Shown: positions 5,952 to 14,254 of the stretch, piece by piece
Position numbering within the stretch: position 1 is the stretch's first letter
Layout: each line of letters starts with the position of its first letter
Source: Marinilabiliaceae bacterium UBA5213
GTDB taxonomy: Bacteria > Bacteroidota > Bacteroidia > Bacteroidales > Marinilabiliaceae
Length of the DNA: 15,908 nt
Reading direction: 5' to 3'
NCBI GenBank assembly: GCA_002412555.1
Contig: DHVH01000337.1
Span: 1 to 15,908, forward strand
The notes under the pieces: model-generated
Databases searched by the model: none
Told to the model about the DNA's origin: nothing
What the model saw: the letters and a program-made list of their open reading frames with translations, nothing else
Position numbers and translations under genes: made by a program

Positions 5952-6626
5952 ATGAGAAAGAATTGGTATTTATTATTGGGACTGCTAGTATTGCTGGCTG
6001 CAAGTTGTTCAGTGGATAAGGAAGAGGGCGAATATTTTCAATATGCCTTAGGGGTTGTAGAAGGTAATAGTGCCACTACCTTTATGATTTTAACGGATGG
6101 GGGTGAGCGCTTACGGCCCGTTCAGTTTCATCCAACCAATTATGAAATTGAAGCTGGCAAACGTGTGTTGGTCAGGTTTACCCTTATTGAAGAGAGTAAC
6201 ACGGAAAACTATGATTATGCAGTTAAAGTGGCTTCAATTTCGAATGTGTTAACAAAGCAAATCGTTATTGCCAATGAAGAAGTTCGCGATACCATAGGAA
6301 ATGATCCGGTGACCATCAATTGGCTTTCGATTGGAAACGATTATCTAAATGTTGATTTTTCATTTTGGGCCGATTCCAAACCGCACTATTTCGATTTGGT
6401 GCTGGATTCCACCAAACAAACAAAAGCGGGATTTATTACCCTTAATTTTCATCACAATGCCAAAGACGATATCAGGTATAGTAAATACTCTGGTCTCGTT
6501 AGTTTTCCTTTGGAACTACTGAAGGATGATGATTTGGAGAGCGTGAAATTGTTGTTTACTGCTAAAAAAGAGGATAACAGTACGTTTACGCATGAAATGG
6601 AGTATAAGTACGGTCAGGAAGAGTAG
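5952..6626 (+). CDS. NigD-like lipoprotein
   Basis: 224 residues. The signal peptide ends in LAASC with the lipidated Cys at residue 19, followed by SVDKEEGEYF, an acidic stretch of the sort linked to surface export of Bacteroidota lipoproteins. The rest fits the two-domain NigD-like family: an N-terminal OB-like domain (about 30-105; GGERLRPVQ, AGKRVLVRFTLIEE and the YDYAVKV strand) and a C-terminal beta-sandwich (about 115-224) beginning with IGNDPVTINWLSIGNDYLNVDFSFW, which is highly characteristic. NigD was named from a Bacteroides nig locus; the molecular function of the family is not established, to my knowledge. The gene stands alone, with its own promoter box upstream and an intrinsic terminator about 65 bases downstream. 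It diverges from the nitrogen operon, so shared control is possible but unproven. Confidence 0.85.
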   Translation: MRKNWYLLLGLLVLLAASCSVDKEEGEYFQYALGVVEGNSATTFMILTDGGERLRPVQFHPTNYEIEAGKRVLVRFTLIEESNTENYDYAVKVASISNVLTKQIVIANEEVRDTIGNDPVTINWLSIGNDYLNVDFSFWADSKPHYFDLVLDSTKQTKAGFITLNFHHNAKDDIRYSKYSGLVSFPLELLKDDDLESVKLLFTAKKEDNSTFTHEMEYKYGQEE

Positions 6627-6691
6627 GAGCAAAATTTACGCTTTGAGCGTTAGGCCGTTTATTGAAAGGGATTAGTATTAATATAGGATGG

Positions 6692-6726
6692 AAATGGGGT
6701 TGCGCTTTATTGCAACCCCATTTTTT
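6692..6726 (+). terminator. Intrinsic terminator after the NigD-like gene
   Basis: Arms 6692-6703 (AAATGGGGTTGC) and 6712-6723 (GCAACCCCATTT) pair over 12 bp with an 8-base loop and run into six T residues. Position 66 bases after the stop codon is typical. Confidence 0.92.
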
Positions 6727-6874
6727 AATTACCTTGTGGTGAAAAGTGACTTTTTAAATAGTTTTTGTGATATTTGTCCCTTAACTATTTTATAGAATAG
6801 CCAAAAGAATTGTATCACAGTTACCTTAACTGGATAAGCTAGCAGAACGTCATTTAGTCTAACAAAACTGTATT

Positions 6875-7768
6875 ATGAAAAGAAGATGGCTAATAATTGG
6901 TATGGGCATTCTATGTTCGATAAGTGTTTGGGCAGAGGAAAAGGCAGACAGTTTATCGAACTGGCAAAAAGGCGGGGATGTGTCCTTGACTTTTTCTCAG
7001 GTTTCATTGAATAACTGGTCGGCTGGCGGCCGCAATTCTATGGCGGGTACCTTTCTTTTTAACTCATTTGCCAATTACAGAATCAATAAAAGCGCCTGGG
7101 ATAATACACTTACCTTAGGTTATGGTTTAACCAAACAGGGAAGCGATAACTTAATTAAAACGGAGGATAGAATCCTCCTAACCTCTAAATATGGTTACAA
7201 TGCCGGTAAAAGCTGGTTTTATACCGGATTGTTCGATTTTAGGACGCAGATGACTACCGGATATGATGATCCACCTGAAAATACGCAGATGATTTCTGAG
7301 TTATTGGCGCCCGGGTATGTGCAATTGTCATTGGGTATGGACTATAAACCCAACGACAATTTCACCCTGTACTTGTCGCCGCTAACCCTAAAGACCACCA
7401 TCGTTTTAGATGATGCCTTGTCGGCTGCCGGTGCTTATGGGGTTGACCCCGGAGAAAACTATCGAAGTGAGTATGGTGCTTCTTTAAAGTCGGTTTACAA
7501 AAAGGATGACATCATCAAAAATGTCAACTTTTTTACCCGTCTGGATTTGTTTTCTAACTTGACTGAGGAACCCCAGCACATTGATGTGGAATGGGAAGGC
7601 CGGTTGAACTTTAAGTTCAATGATTATTTTACGGCTGTTATTGCGCTAAATCTATTGTACGACCATGATATTAAGTCTACCGAGGTGGTGGATGGTGAAA
7701 TGGTGGAACGCGGGCCAAAACTGCAATCCAAGCAATTGCTTGGCTTTGGATTGAATTATAAGTTTTAG
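6875..7768 (+). CDS. DUF3078 domain outer-membrane protein
   Basis: 297 residues. A signal peptide (MKRRWLIIGMGILCSISVWA, 1-20) precedes a conserved start, WQKGGDVSLTFSQVSLNNWSAGG, that marks the DUF3078 family found throughout Bacteroidota. The remainder is a series of amphipathic beta strands with frequent aromatic residues and short polar loops, ending in LLGFGLNYKF with a C-terminal Phe, as expected for an outer-membrane barrel. No biochemical role is known for the family, and none can be read from the sequence. The gene is isolated: about 250 bases from the NigD-like gene, with that gene's terminator between them, and its own terminator downstream. A weak promoter-like GATATTTG (6769-6776) lies about 100 bases upstream with one mismatch to the consensus. 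Confidence 0.82.
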   Translation: MKRRWLIIGMGILCSISVWAEEKADSLSNWQKGGDVSLTFSQVSLNNWSAGGRNSMAGTFLFNSFANYRINKSAWDNTLTLGYGLTKQGSDNLIKTEDRILLTSKYGYNAGKSWFYTGLFDFRTQMTTGYDDPPENTQMISELLAPGYVQLSLGMDYKPNDNFTLYLSPLTLKTTIVLDDALSAAGAYGVDPGENYRSEYGASLKSVYKKDDIIKNVNFFTRLDLFSNLTEEPQHIDVEWEGRLNFKFNDYFTAVIALNLLYDHDIKSTEVVDGEMVERGPKLQSKQLLGFGLNYKF

Positions 7769-7850
7769 GATTATTTTTTAGATTTTGTAGCGAAGTTGAA
7801 ATAGGGTGAATGATTTACCCGCAAGAGGGGAAGAGAAGAATGCATAGTAG

Positions 7851-7882
7851 AGCGGTTGTCCGGTGGGACAACCGCTTTTTTT
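7851..7882 (+). terminator. Intrinsic terminator after the DUF3078 gene
   Basis: Arms 7851-7861 (AGCGGTTGTCC) and 7866-7876 (GGACAACCGCT) pair over 11 bp with a GGTG loop, followed by seven T residues. It also separates the acyltransferase gene from upstream transcription and rules out the in-frame start at 7856 for that gene. Confidence 0.93.
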
Positions 7883-7914
7883 GTTTGGAATGGCACCTTT
7901 CTGGCAATATCTGT

Positions 7915-7922
7915 TACTTTTG
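7915..7922 (+). promoter_or_regulatory. Putative -7 promoter box for the acyltransferase gene
   Basis: TACTTTTG matches TAnnTTTG exactly and lies 23 bases before the ATG at 7946, directly downstream of the previous terminator. A TTTG at 7884-7887 lies slightly too far upstream (27-base spacer) to be a confident -33 box. Confidence 0.5.
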
Positions 7923-7945
7923 TAAAATCGGTGAACCATTTGCTT

Positions 7946-8686
7946 ATGTCATTAAACTATACATTTCCTTGGTATTATTGGCTGTATCAACCGTATAAAT
8001 GGTTGGTTTTTGTTCCTCTAATGCTCATTAATTCAATAGTCTTTGCCATACTTGCTACGCTTTTTGCTTTGGTCATTTCTCCACGGGCAGGCAGTTTTAT
8101 GGGAAGCTGCTGGGCGCGCTTAACGTGTTGGCTGACGCCTGTTCATGTTTTTGTAACAGGTAAAGGAAACATTGCCTCTAAAAAGTCGTATGTTATCGTG
8201 GCCAACCATCAAACAGGTTGGGATATTTTTTTGCTTTATGGTTATTTGCCCGTTGACTTTAGGTGGATTATGAAAAAGGAGTTAAGAAAGTTACCTTTTA
8301 TTGGTTATGCCAGCGAAAAGGTGGGTCATATTTTCATTGACCGTAGTTCTCCAAGGGCGGCTATGCAATCGTTGGAAGAAGCCAAGCGGAAACTGGTTAA
8401 TGGCAATTCAGTTCTGATTTTTCCGGAAGGTACCAGAAGCAAAAGCCAAAAAATGCGCCCATTCAAAAAGGGGGCCTTTAAATTGGCCTATGAATTGGGT
8501 TTGGATATATTGCCCGTTACCATTGTGAATAGTTGTCAGATTAAGCAAAATGGATTCTTGAACCTGGTACCGGGAAAAGCCGGGTTGGTGATTCATCCAA
8601 TGATTCGCAAAGAAGCGTTTGCTAATGATTTGAATGGTCTGATTACCCATACCCGTGAAGTAATTGGCTCTGCCTTGCCGGTTTAG
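7946..8686 (+). CDS. plsC: 1-acyl-sn-glycerol-3-phosphate acyltransferase (PlsC family)
   Basis: 246 residues from ATG 7946. The frame stays open back to 7856, but that start lies inside the preceding terminator and upstream of the promoter box, so the later ATG is chosen. The enzyme adds the second acyl chain to lysophosphatidate at the inner membrane during phospholipid synthesis. All four acyltransferase motifs are visible: NHQTGWD (87-93; catalytic His88 and Asp93), the KKELRKLPFIG and FIDRSS segment (110-135), FPEGTRS (159-165) and ILPVTIVNS. Two N-terminal hydrophobic stretches (about 19-45) anchor it in the membrane. Length is normal for the family. The stop is 41 bases before the ATG of the next gene, with no terminator between, so the two may be co-transcribed. 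A related lyso-lipid acyltransferase specificity cannot be excluded. Confidence 0.9.
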   Translation: MSLNYTFPWYYWLYQPYKWLVFVPLMLINSIVFAILATLFALVISPRAGSFMGSCWARLTCWLTPVHVFVTGKGNIASKKSYVIVANHQTGWDIFLLYGYLPVDFRWIMKKELRKLPFIGYASEKVGHIFIDRSSPRAAMQSLEEAKRKLVNGNSVLIFPEGTRSKSQKMRPFKKGAFKLAYELGLDILPVTIVNSCQIKQNGFLNLVPGKAGLVIHPMIRKEAFANDLNGLITHTREVIGSALPV

Positions 8687-8727
8687 GTGTTAATGAGTTG
8701 AAAAATGTCTCTTTTAATAATACGGTT

Positions 8728-10698
8728 ATGTTAAGGACTTGGGTGGTGTTGATTTTTGTGTTGCTATTTTTTGTGGAAAGTGCTTCCGGTCAGGAGCGCT
8801 TATCAACTAAAAACAGGGCAGCCATTAAGTATTATGAAGATGCCCGTTCGCATTATGGCGGTGGTCGCCCTGATAACGCTTTGGAAGCATTATACCTTGC
8901 CATTGAAAAGGATCCGGACTTTATTGAGGCCTATTTGGTTTTAGGGGATATCTACAATGGTCAAAGCAAACACCAACAAGAGATGGAGGTGTTGATTAGG
9001 GCGGTTGAAATCGATTCTACATTTTTTCCCATGACCCTATTTAATATTGGAGTGGCGGCTGTTAAATCAGGCAACTACTCTGAGGGCATTGACTGGCTCG
9101 AAAAGTTTAAGTGGCAATATAGCGATCAACGCAACGCCGACAGAGTAAAAGAGTGGCTAGAGCGAGCCCGGTTTTCTTTGGAAGCTGTAGGCAATGCTTA
9201 TGAAATAGAATTGGTGTCAGCCGGTCCTGGGGTAAACAGTGACTATGATGAATATTGGCCCAGTATTACCGCTGATGAACAAACACTAGTTTTTACCGTT
9301 TTGATGCCACGCAATGAGCAGTTGTATCGGGAGCGGGAACTGCCTAAATCCTCTTTGTATTTTCAGGAAGATTTTTACTACTCTCAGAAAGGAGCGGATG
9401 GTTTGTGGCAAGAGAGAGCGTTTTTGCCCGGTAGCATCAATACCGAAGGAAATGAAGGCGCCCAAACCTTATCGGCAGATGGTAACTGGATGTTTTTTAC
9501 GGCCTGCGGACGCGAGGATGGCAGAGGTAGTTGCGATATTTACTTCTCACAGTGGAGTGGCACGGGTTGGAGTCAACCCGTGAATCTTGGGATGCCGGTA
9601 AATTCTCCCTATTGGGAAAGTCAACCAACTTTTTCTTCAGATGGCAAAACGCTAATGTTTGTGAGTAATCGTCCCGGAGGCAGGGGAGGAAAGGACATCT
9701 GGCAGGCTACCATTCAAAGTATTAATAGTGATGGCGTTCCATTGTTTGGTGATTTGAGGAATTTGGGACCTAATATCAATACCTCCAAGGATGAAAATTC
9801 GCCTTTTATTCACCATGACAACAAAACGCTCTATTTTTCTTCTGACGGATGGGCTGGTATGGGGGGCATGGATCTCCAATTCAGCCGAAAAATGGAGAAT
9901 GGAGAGTGGAGGCAGCCAGTTAATTTGGGATTCCCCATTAATACCCCAGGTGATGAGATTGGTTTAGTGATCAATGCGCGCGGCAATAGAGCCTATTTTT
10001 CCAGTGACGGCAGAGAAGAAGGGGTAACTGCCAAAAATATCTATATGTTTAAATTGCCTGAACCCTTTCGTCCCGACCCGGTCTTGTACGTTAAAGGACG
10101 GGTTTATGATATTGAAACTGGTGAAACGCTCCCGGCCGATTTTGAGTTAAAAGATTTGGCATCCGGAGACGTCATTGTGACTACTCAAAGCAACAGATTT
10201 TCAGGTGAGTTCTTGGTGTGCCTGCCCGTTGGGGGGAAATACGCTTTCAAAGCAGATCATCCTGGCTATATGTTTTATTCAGGCCACTTTGATTTGCATA
10301 TGGGCCATTCACTGGATAAGCCCTACCAATTGGATATTGGTCTGCAACCCGTCAAGGCTGGTGCGAAAATGGTATTAGAGAATATCTTTTTTGAATTGGA
10401 TTCCTATGAATTGCGCGGAGAATCAAAAATTGAACTGGATGGGTTGGTCGATTTTCTGCGTACTAATCCATCTGTAAGTATTCTAATTGGAGGACATACC
10501 GACAACCTTGGTCATGCCGCCTATAACCAATCTCTTTCAGAGAATAGAGCCAAATCGGTTTTTAGCTATCTTATTAGTGGCGGAGTTGAGGCCTCCAGGT
10601 TAAAATTTAAGGGTTTTGGAATGAATCAACCCATCGCAGATAATGAAACTGAGGAGGGACGTGCAAAAAACAGAAGGACAGAGATTACAATTTTATAA
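8728..10698 (+). CDS. TPR/PD40-propeller/OmpA-domain protein, PorE-like
   Basis: 656 residues from ATG 8728. An in-frame TTG at 8698 would add ten polar residues before an otherwise good signal peptide (MLRTWVVLIFVLLFFVESASGQ), so the ATG is preferred. After the signal come TPR-type helical repeats (about 27-150), a PD40/WD40-like propeller (about 160-440, with recurring FSSDG and YFSSDG motifs), a carboxypeptidase regulatory-like sandwich (about 455-540) and a C-terminal OmpA peptidoglycan-binding domain (about 545-656) with Asp592 in GHTDN and Arg607 in ENRAKS, the usual peptidoglycan contacts. This order is that of PorE, the type IX secretion component that ties the machine to the cell wall. 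PorE is a lipoprotein, but no lipobox Cys is seen here, and Bacteroidota carry several paralogues, so PorE-like is as far as the sequence goes. Confidence 0.85.
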   Translation: MLRTWVVLIFVLLFFVESASGQERLSTKNRAAIKYYEDARSHYGGGRPDNALEALYLAIEKDPDFIEAYLVLGDIYNGQSKHQQEMEVLIRAVEIDSTFFPMTLFNIGVAAVKSGNYSEGIDWLEKFKWQYSDQRNADRVKEWLERARFSLEAVGNAYEIELVSAGPGVNSDYDEYWPSITADEQTLVFTVLMPRNEQLYRERELPKSSLYFQEDFYYSQKGADGLWQERAFLPGSINTEGNEGAQTLSADGNWMFFTACGREDGRGSCDIYFSQWSGTGWSQPVNLGMPVNSPYWESQPTFSSDGKTLMFVSNRPGGRGGKDIWQATIQSINSDGVPLFGDLRNLGPNINTSKDENSPFIHHDNKTLYFSSDGWAGMGGMDLQFSRKMENGEWRQPVNLGFPINTPGDEIGLVINARGNRAYFSSDGREEGVTAKNIYMFKLPEPFRPDPVLYVKGRVYDIETGETLPADFELKDLASGDVIVTTQSNRFSGEFLVCLPVGGKYAFKADHPGYMFYSGHFDLHMGHSLDKPYQLDIGLQPVKAGAKMVLENIFFELDSYELRGESKIELDGLVDFLRTNPSVSILIGGHTDNLGHAAYNQSLSENRAKSVFSYLISGGVEASRLKFKGFGMNQPIADNETEEGRAKNRRTEITIL

Positions 10699-10726
10699 TA
10701 GGATTGGAGTTACTTATTTAAGGAGA

Positions 10727-10760
10727 TTTGAATCCATATTGTTAAATTTTATTAAATTTG
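10727..10760 (+). promoter_or_regulatory. Bacteroidota-type promoter for the regulator gene
   Basis: TTTG at 10727-10730 and TAAATTTG at 10753-10760, separated by 22 bases, match both parts of the TTTG/TAnnTTTG consensus. It is the best promoter in the window and would leave a leader of roughly 70 bases before the ATG at 10840. A direct repeat of TTAAATTT (10742-10749 and 10752-10759), ten bases apart, overlaps the spacer and -7 box. Confidence 0.6.
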
Positions 10761-10839
10761 CAATAGTTGTTTTCAATATGTGATAAGTTGGATGTTTTTT
10801 TAATCTTTGACCTGAATGTTTTGCTAACTACTTTGGACA

Positions 10840-13770
10840 ATGATCATAAAATGTTGCCTGATGATTTTTAAGCCTTTACGCTTGATTTTTCTGTTTTCCT
10901 TGATCTTTATATCTACACTCCAACCTTTTCTTCTGAGGGCTGACATGTCTTTCTATGGCAATCCGGAAGTGAATTATTTTAGTCGGCGCGATTACCATGC
11001 TGGTACACAAAACTGGGGTATTAGTCAGGCCTCTGATGGTTTAATGTATTTTGCCAATAATGACGGAATTCTTGAATATGATGGTGAAAGCTGGCGCATG
11101 TTACCTAGTGTAGAGCCAGTAGTGGATCGCTCTGTTCTTGCCCATGGTGGCAGGGTTTATATGGGAGCCTATAATCAGTTTGGTTATTATCAATACAATG
11201 GACTAACTAATTTTGATTTCCATTCATTGGCCACAACCGAAGAGCTGTCTGCTTTAGGTGATGTTTGGCAAATTATACCATATAATGATTTAATTGTTTT
11301 TCAGGCAGATCGGGGCTTGGTTTTTTATAAACCAGGGGAAATACCAAAACTGGTTCCTGCCAAATCCAGAATAACAAGAGCTTTTTTAGTGAATGGCATG
11401 CTGTTGGTCTATGATGAAGAAAATGGTTTAATGGAATTCCGTCACGACGCGTTGTATGAAGTTCCAGGTGGAGATATTTTTGAAGGGGTAAGTATTGGTA
11501 CCATATTGCCACTTTCATCCAAGGAATTATTGGTAGCGACAATTACTGAAGGCATTTATCTATGGGATTTAAAAAGCTTTAGTCAATGGAATGTTCCGGC
11601 TGCTGATTTTTTGAAAAAGGCCAATGTTTTCTGCGGAGAGGTATATGGCAGCAATGAACTGGTTTTCGGAACGATACAGTCGGGCGTGGTGGTTACTGAC
11701 AAAGCAGGGAATATTACCATGATGGTCAACAAAGATCGTGGTCTGAATAACAACACGGTACTTAGTCTGGAAATTGATATGGAAGGAAATATCTGGGCTG
11801 GATTAGATAATGGAATTGCCAGAATTTCTTACAATTCTACTGTTAGTTTTATTCAGGGGTATTTTGATATAGGTACCGGCTATACATTAGAAGAATTGGA
11901 TGACAGAATCTATTTAGGGACAAATCAGGCCTTGTACTTTATTGAAAAAAAAGATTTTGAAAGTCCAATAAAAGATCGGGATGATTTTTCCCATATTTCG
12001 GGGACTAGCGGACAGGTTTGGTCGTTATTTCTTGATAAGGACGATAATTTGTTATGTGGTCATAATTCCGGGGTTTTTTCTATTGATGGAGACAAAGCTA
12101 AATTAATTACTCCTATTTCGGTTGTTGGAGCCTGGATTTTCCGTTATCCACTTGAGCGGGATGATATTCTTTTGGTTGGATCATACAATGGTATATTACT
12201 TCTAAGGAAGCAGAACAATCAATGGGTTTATGAAAAGCGATTGGAAGGTTTTGAAGAATCGGCACGCTTTATGGAATGGGATCCATCATCAGGAGGCCTG
12301 TGGGTTACGCATGGATATTTGGGCACCTTTCGGCTTTTCTTCAATGAATCATATGATTCAATTGTTAAAGTAGATACCTTCAATACTGCAAGGGGGTTGG
12401 ATATTGGTGTGGCCTTAAATGTGTCTAAGGTTAATGATGAAATTCTGTTTAGTTCGAAGAGTGGCATTTATGGCTATGATAATAGTTCTCAAAGCTTTTA
12501 TCGGCATTCGCTCAATAGTTTTTTTCTTCAGGGTGGTTTTCCTGTATTATTAAGAGATGATAAGAATAAAAACTATTGGTTTTTTTCTGAAAACAAAGTT
12601 GGCGTAATACGTCGTCTGGAAGATGGGTCATATACAAAAGTTATTGGTCCATTTTATGCTATCAATGGACTAATTGTTAATGGATTTGAGTTTGTGAGGG
12701 TTCTGGATGAGCGAAATGCTTTGTTTGGTGTAGAGGATGGTTTTGCTCACTATTCAGTTAATGAGCTAAAAGATTTTCTTCAGCCTTTTAAGGTTCATAT
12801 TCGAGGCTTTAAGAATCAATTTGAATCTAGCACCTACTTTTTATATGGTTCTGATCAGGAATTCGTTCCTCAGTGGCCCTTTAATAAAAATGCCTTTGAA
12901 GTAAGTTATTCAGCCACTCATTTTGAATCGGAGCAAATGCTTTATTCTACTTATATTGAAGGAATGGATGAGGGATGGTCCGAATTTATTCCCTTGCAAC
13001 GAAGACAATTTACAAATATTAGAGAAGGAGAATATGTGTTTTGGGTAAAAGCTCTAAACGTACATGGCGTTGAATCTGAGCCTGTTGGTTTCCGTTTTGA
13101 AGTGCTTCCTCCTTGGTATAGAACCGTATATGCCAGGATTATCTACGTATTAGTTGTGGTTGGCTTACTTGTGGGAGTATGGTTTCTTCTGATATGGCTA
13201 ATGGAAAGGAGCAGGATTTTAGAGGTTAAAAAACAACAGGAACAATTTAAGGAGAAAGAAGAAAAGTTAAGAAATGCCGCTCTTGAGAACGAAAAAGAGA
13301 TGATACGTCTGCGCAATGAAAAGTTGCGAAATGAGATGCTCTTTAAAGAGAAGGAACTGGCTAATTCTACTATGCATATTATCCAGAAAAATGAATTCCT
13401 TTTAAACATTAAGGAGGAACTTCAAAAAATTAATCGCTCACGAGAAATCTCTGCTGTTGAGCGGAAGGTTAATGAAATTGCAAGGAAAATTGATAGGGAC
13501 ATTGACAATGAATCTCAATGGGAGGTTTTTGAATTGCATTTAGAGCATGTGCATGCTGACTTCATTAACCGCTTGCGGAAACAGTTTCCAGAGCTTTCAT
13601 CGCGTGAGCAAAAATTGTGTGCCTACCTGCGTATGGATATGGCCTCTAAAGAGATATCATCATTGATGAATATTAGCGTGCGGGCGGTAGAGAATAATCG
13701 CTATAAACTTCGCAAAAAGCTTGGCTTAGATGCTAAGGATAATTTGTCAGACTTTATTATGAGTATTTAA
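10840..13770 (+). CDS. Membrane-tethered regulator: periplasmic propeller, Y_Y_Y domain, LuxR-type HTH
   Basis: 976 residues from ATG 10840; ATG 10861 is an alternative start still preceding the signal segment (about 10-33). The large N-terminal part (about 36-670) has recurring Reg_prop-like blades, for example GISQASDGLMYFANNDGI and SLEIDMEGNIWAGLDNGI. It is followed by a Y_Y_Y immunoglobulin-like domain (about 681-760), one membrane helix (about 766-788), a long charged coiled coil (789-850) and a C-terminal GerE/LuxR-type helix-turn-helix (about 917-976; LSSREQKLCAYL, then SVRAVENNRYKLRKKLGL). No histidine kinase, receiver or phosphorylation site is present, so a periplasmic ligand signal would reach DNA directly within one protein. 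The gene directly precedes a SusC-type receptor on the same strand, the usual arrangement for its regulator. Ligand and target sites are unknown. Confidence 0.88.
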   Translation: MIIKCCLMIFKPLRLIFLFSLIFISTLQPFLLRADMSFYGNPEVNYFSRRDYHAGTQNWGISQASDGLMYFANNDGILEYDGESWRMLPSVEPVVDRSVLAHGGRVYMGAYNQFGYYQYNGLTNFDFHSLATTEELSALGDVWQIIPYNDLIVFQADRGLVFYKPGEIPKLVPAKSRITRAFLVNGMLLVYDEENGLMEFRHDALYEVPGGDIFEGVSIGTILPLSSKELLVATITEGIYLWDLKSFSQWNVPAADFLKKANVFCGEVYGSNELVFGTIQSGVVVTDKAGNITMMVNKDRGLNNNTVLSLEIDMEGNIWAGLDNGIARISYNSTVSFIQGYFDIGTGYTLEELDDRIYLGTNQALYFIEKKDFESPIKDRDDFSHISGTSGQVWSLFLDKDDNLLCGHNSGVFSIDGDKAKLITPISVVGAWIFRYPLERDDILLVGSYNGILLLRKQNNQWVYEKRLEGFEESARFMEWDPSSGGLWVTHGYLGTFRLFFNESYDSIVKVDTFNTARGLDIGVALNVSKVNDEILFSSKSGIYGYDNSSQSFYRHSLNSFFLQGGFPVLLRDDKNKNYWFFSENKVGVIRRLEDGSYTKVIGPFYAINGLIVNGFEFVRVLDERNALFGVEDGFAHYSVNELKDFLQPFKVHIRGFKNQFESSTYFLYGSDQEFVPQWPFNKNAFEVSYSATHFESEQMLYSTYIEGMDEGWSEFIPLQRRQFTNIREGEYVFWVKALNVHGVESEPVGFRFEVLPPWYRTVYARIIYVLVVVGLLVGVWFLLIWLMERSRILEVKKQQEQFKEKEEKLRNAALENEKEMIRLRNEKLRNEMLFKEKELANSTMHIIQKNEFLLNIKEELQKINRSREISAVERKVNEIARKIDRDIDNESQWEVFELHLEHVHADFINRLRKQFPELSSREQKLCAYLRMDMASKEISSLMNISVRAVENNRYKLRKKLGLDAKDNLSDFIMSI

Positions 13771-13864
13771 TTCCTTTTTCGTGCTTGGTTGTAACATTTG
13801 AGATTGTTTTACAAGCACCTCTCTCCATTATTGGATAATATTGCCGTCTTACTCTTGAATACAC

Positions 13865-13891
13865 ATCTTGATTCAATCAAGATTTTTTTTT
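13865..13891 (+). terminator. Intrinsic terminator after the regulator gene
   Basis: ATCTTGATT (13865-13873) and AATCAAGAT (13875-13883) form a perfect palindrome around one C, read as a 7-bp stem with a TTCAA loop, running into nine T residues. The stem is AT-rich, so termination may be partial. Confidence 0.7.
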
Positions 13892-14192
13892 GGAGGGAAG
13901 TTTATTTGGTTAAATTTTGTAAACTGTATTTTAATAGCTTAAAAAGTTTAAATGTGTTTCTCGTTGAGGTGGTTAAAATTTTCTGTGTTTTATAATTTAT
14001 TAGTTATCAGATTGTTGAAAATTAGAAGTGAGTTTTTTGTGAGGTGTAATTTTTCTAAATATGAAGTTATTGTGTATCGGATTGTTAGGCTTTGTTAACA
14101 TATAGCCCTATAATTGCATTTAAAATTAAATGTTGTATACATATTAAAGCCCATGAATTAGTAAGTTGAAAATTTAAACACAGAATGGAAGT

Positions 14193-14209
14193 GTTTTTAC
14201 AGTAAAAAC
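14193..14209. promoter_or_regulatory. Perfect palindrome, candidate operator of the SusC gene
   Basis: GTTTTTAC (14193-14200), a central A, and GTAAAAAC (14202-14209) form perfect 8-bp inverted arms 46 bases upstream of the susC ATG. The symmetry suits a dimeric HTH protein such as the regulator encoded upstream. The left arm overlaps the place where a -33 box would lie if TATTTTAC at 14221 is the -7 box. Confidence 0.5.
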
Positions 14210-14220
14210 GCTGAATAAAT

Positions 14221-14228
14221 TATTTTAC
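14221..14228 (+). promoter_or_regulatory. Weak candidate -7 box for the SusC gene
   Basis: TATTTTAC fits TAnnTTTG at all but the last two bases and lies 22 bases after the T-run at 14194-14198, the same spacer as in the promoter at 10727-10760. A non-consensus box would suit a gene that depends on an activator. Confidence 0.3.
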
Positions 14229-14254
14229 ACCAATTAAACTCAAATCTTTTTCTT

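Larger units (their letters stand above)
13771..14254. other. 484-base AT-rich intergenic region before the SusC gene
   Basis: It contains the terminator at 13865-13891, a small palindrome TATAGCCCTATA (14101-14112), the 8-bp palindrome at 14193-14209 and a promoter-like box near 14221. A 65-codon open frame from a TTG at 13798 spans the terminator and has no recognisable family or start signal, so it is not called. No RNA gene was recognised. Confidence 0.6.

Noticed and set aside
7856..7945. Longer acyltransferase starting at 7856
   Set aside because: The start lies inside a strong terminator hairpin and upstream of the promoter box; ATG 7946 gives a normal-length protein.
8698..8727. TTG start adding ten residues to the OmpA-domain protein
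   Set aside because: The ATG at 8728 begins a complete signal peptide; the added residues would place polar sequence before it.
13143..13409. Minus-strand frame rich in Phe, Ser and Leu
   Set aside because: It is the reverse reading of the Glu/Lys-rich coiled coil of the regulator, which commonly gives such frames.
13798..13995. 65-codon open frame after the regulator gene
   Set aside because: It starts with TTG, runs through the terminator at 13865-13891 and shows no family resemblance or start signal.
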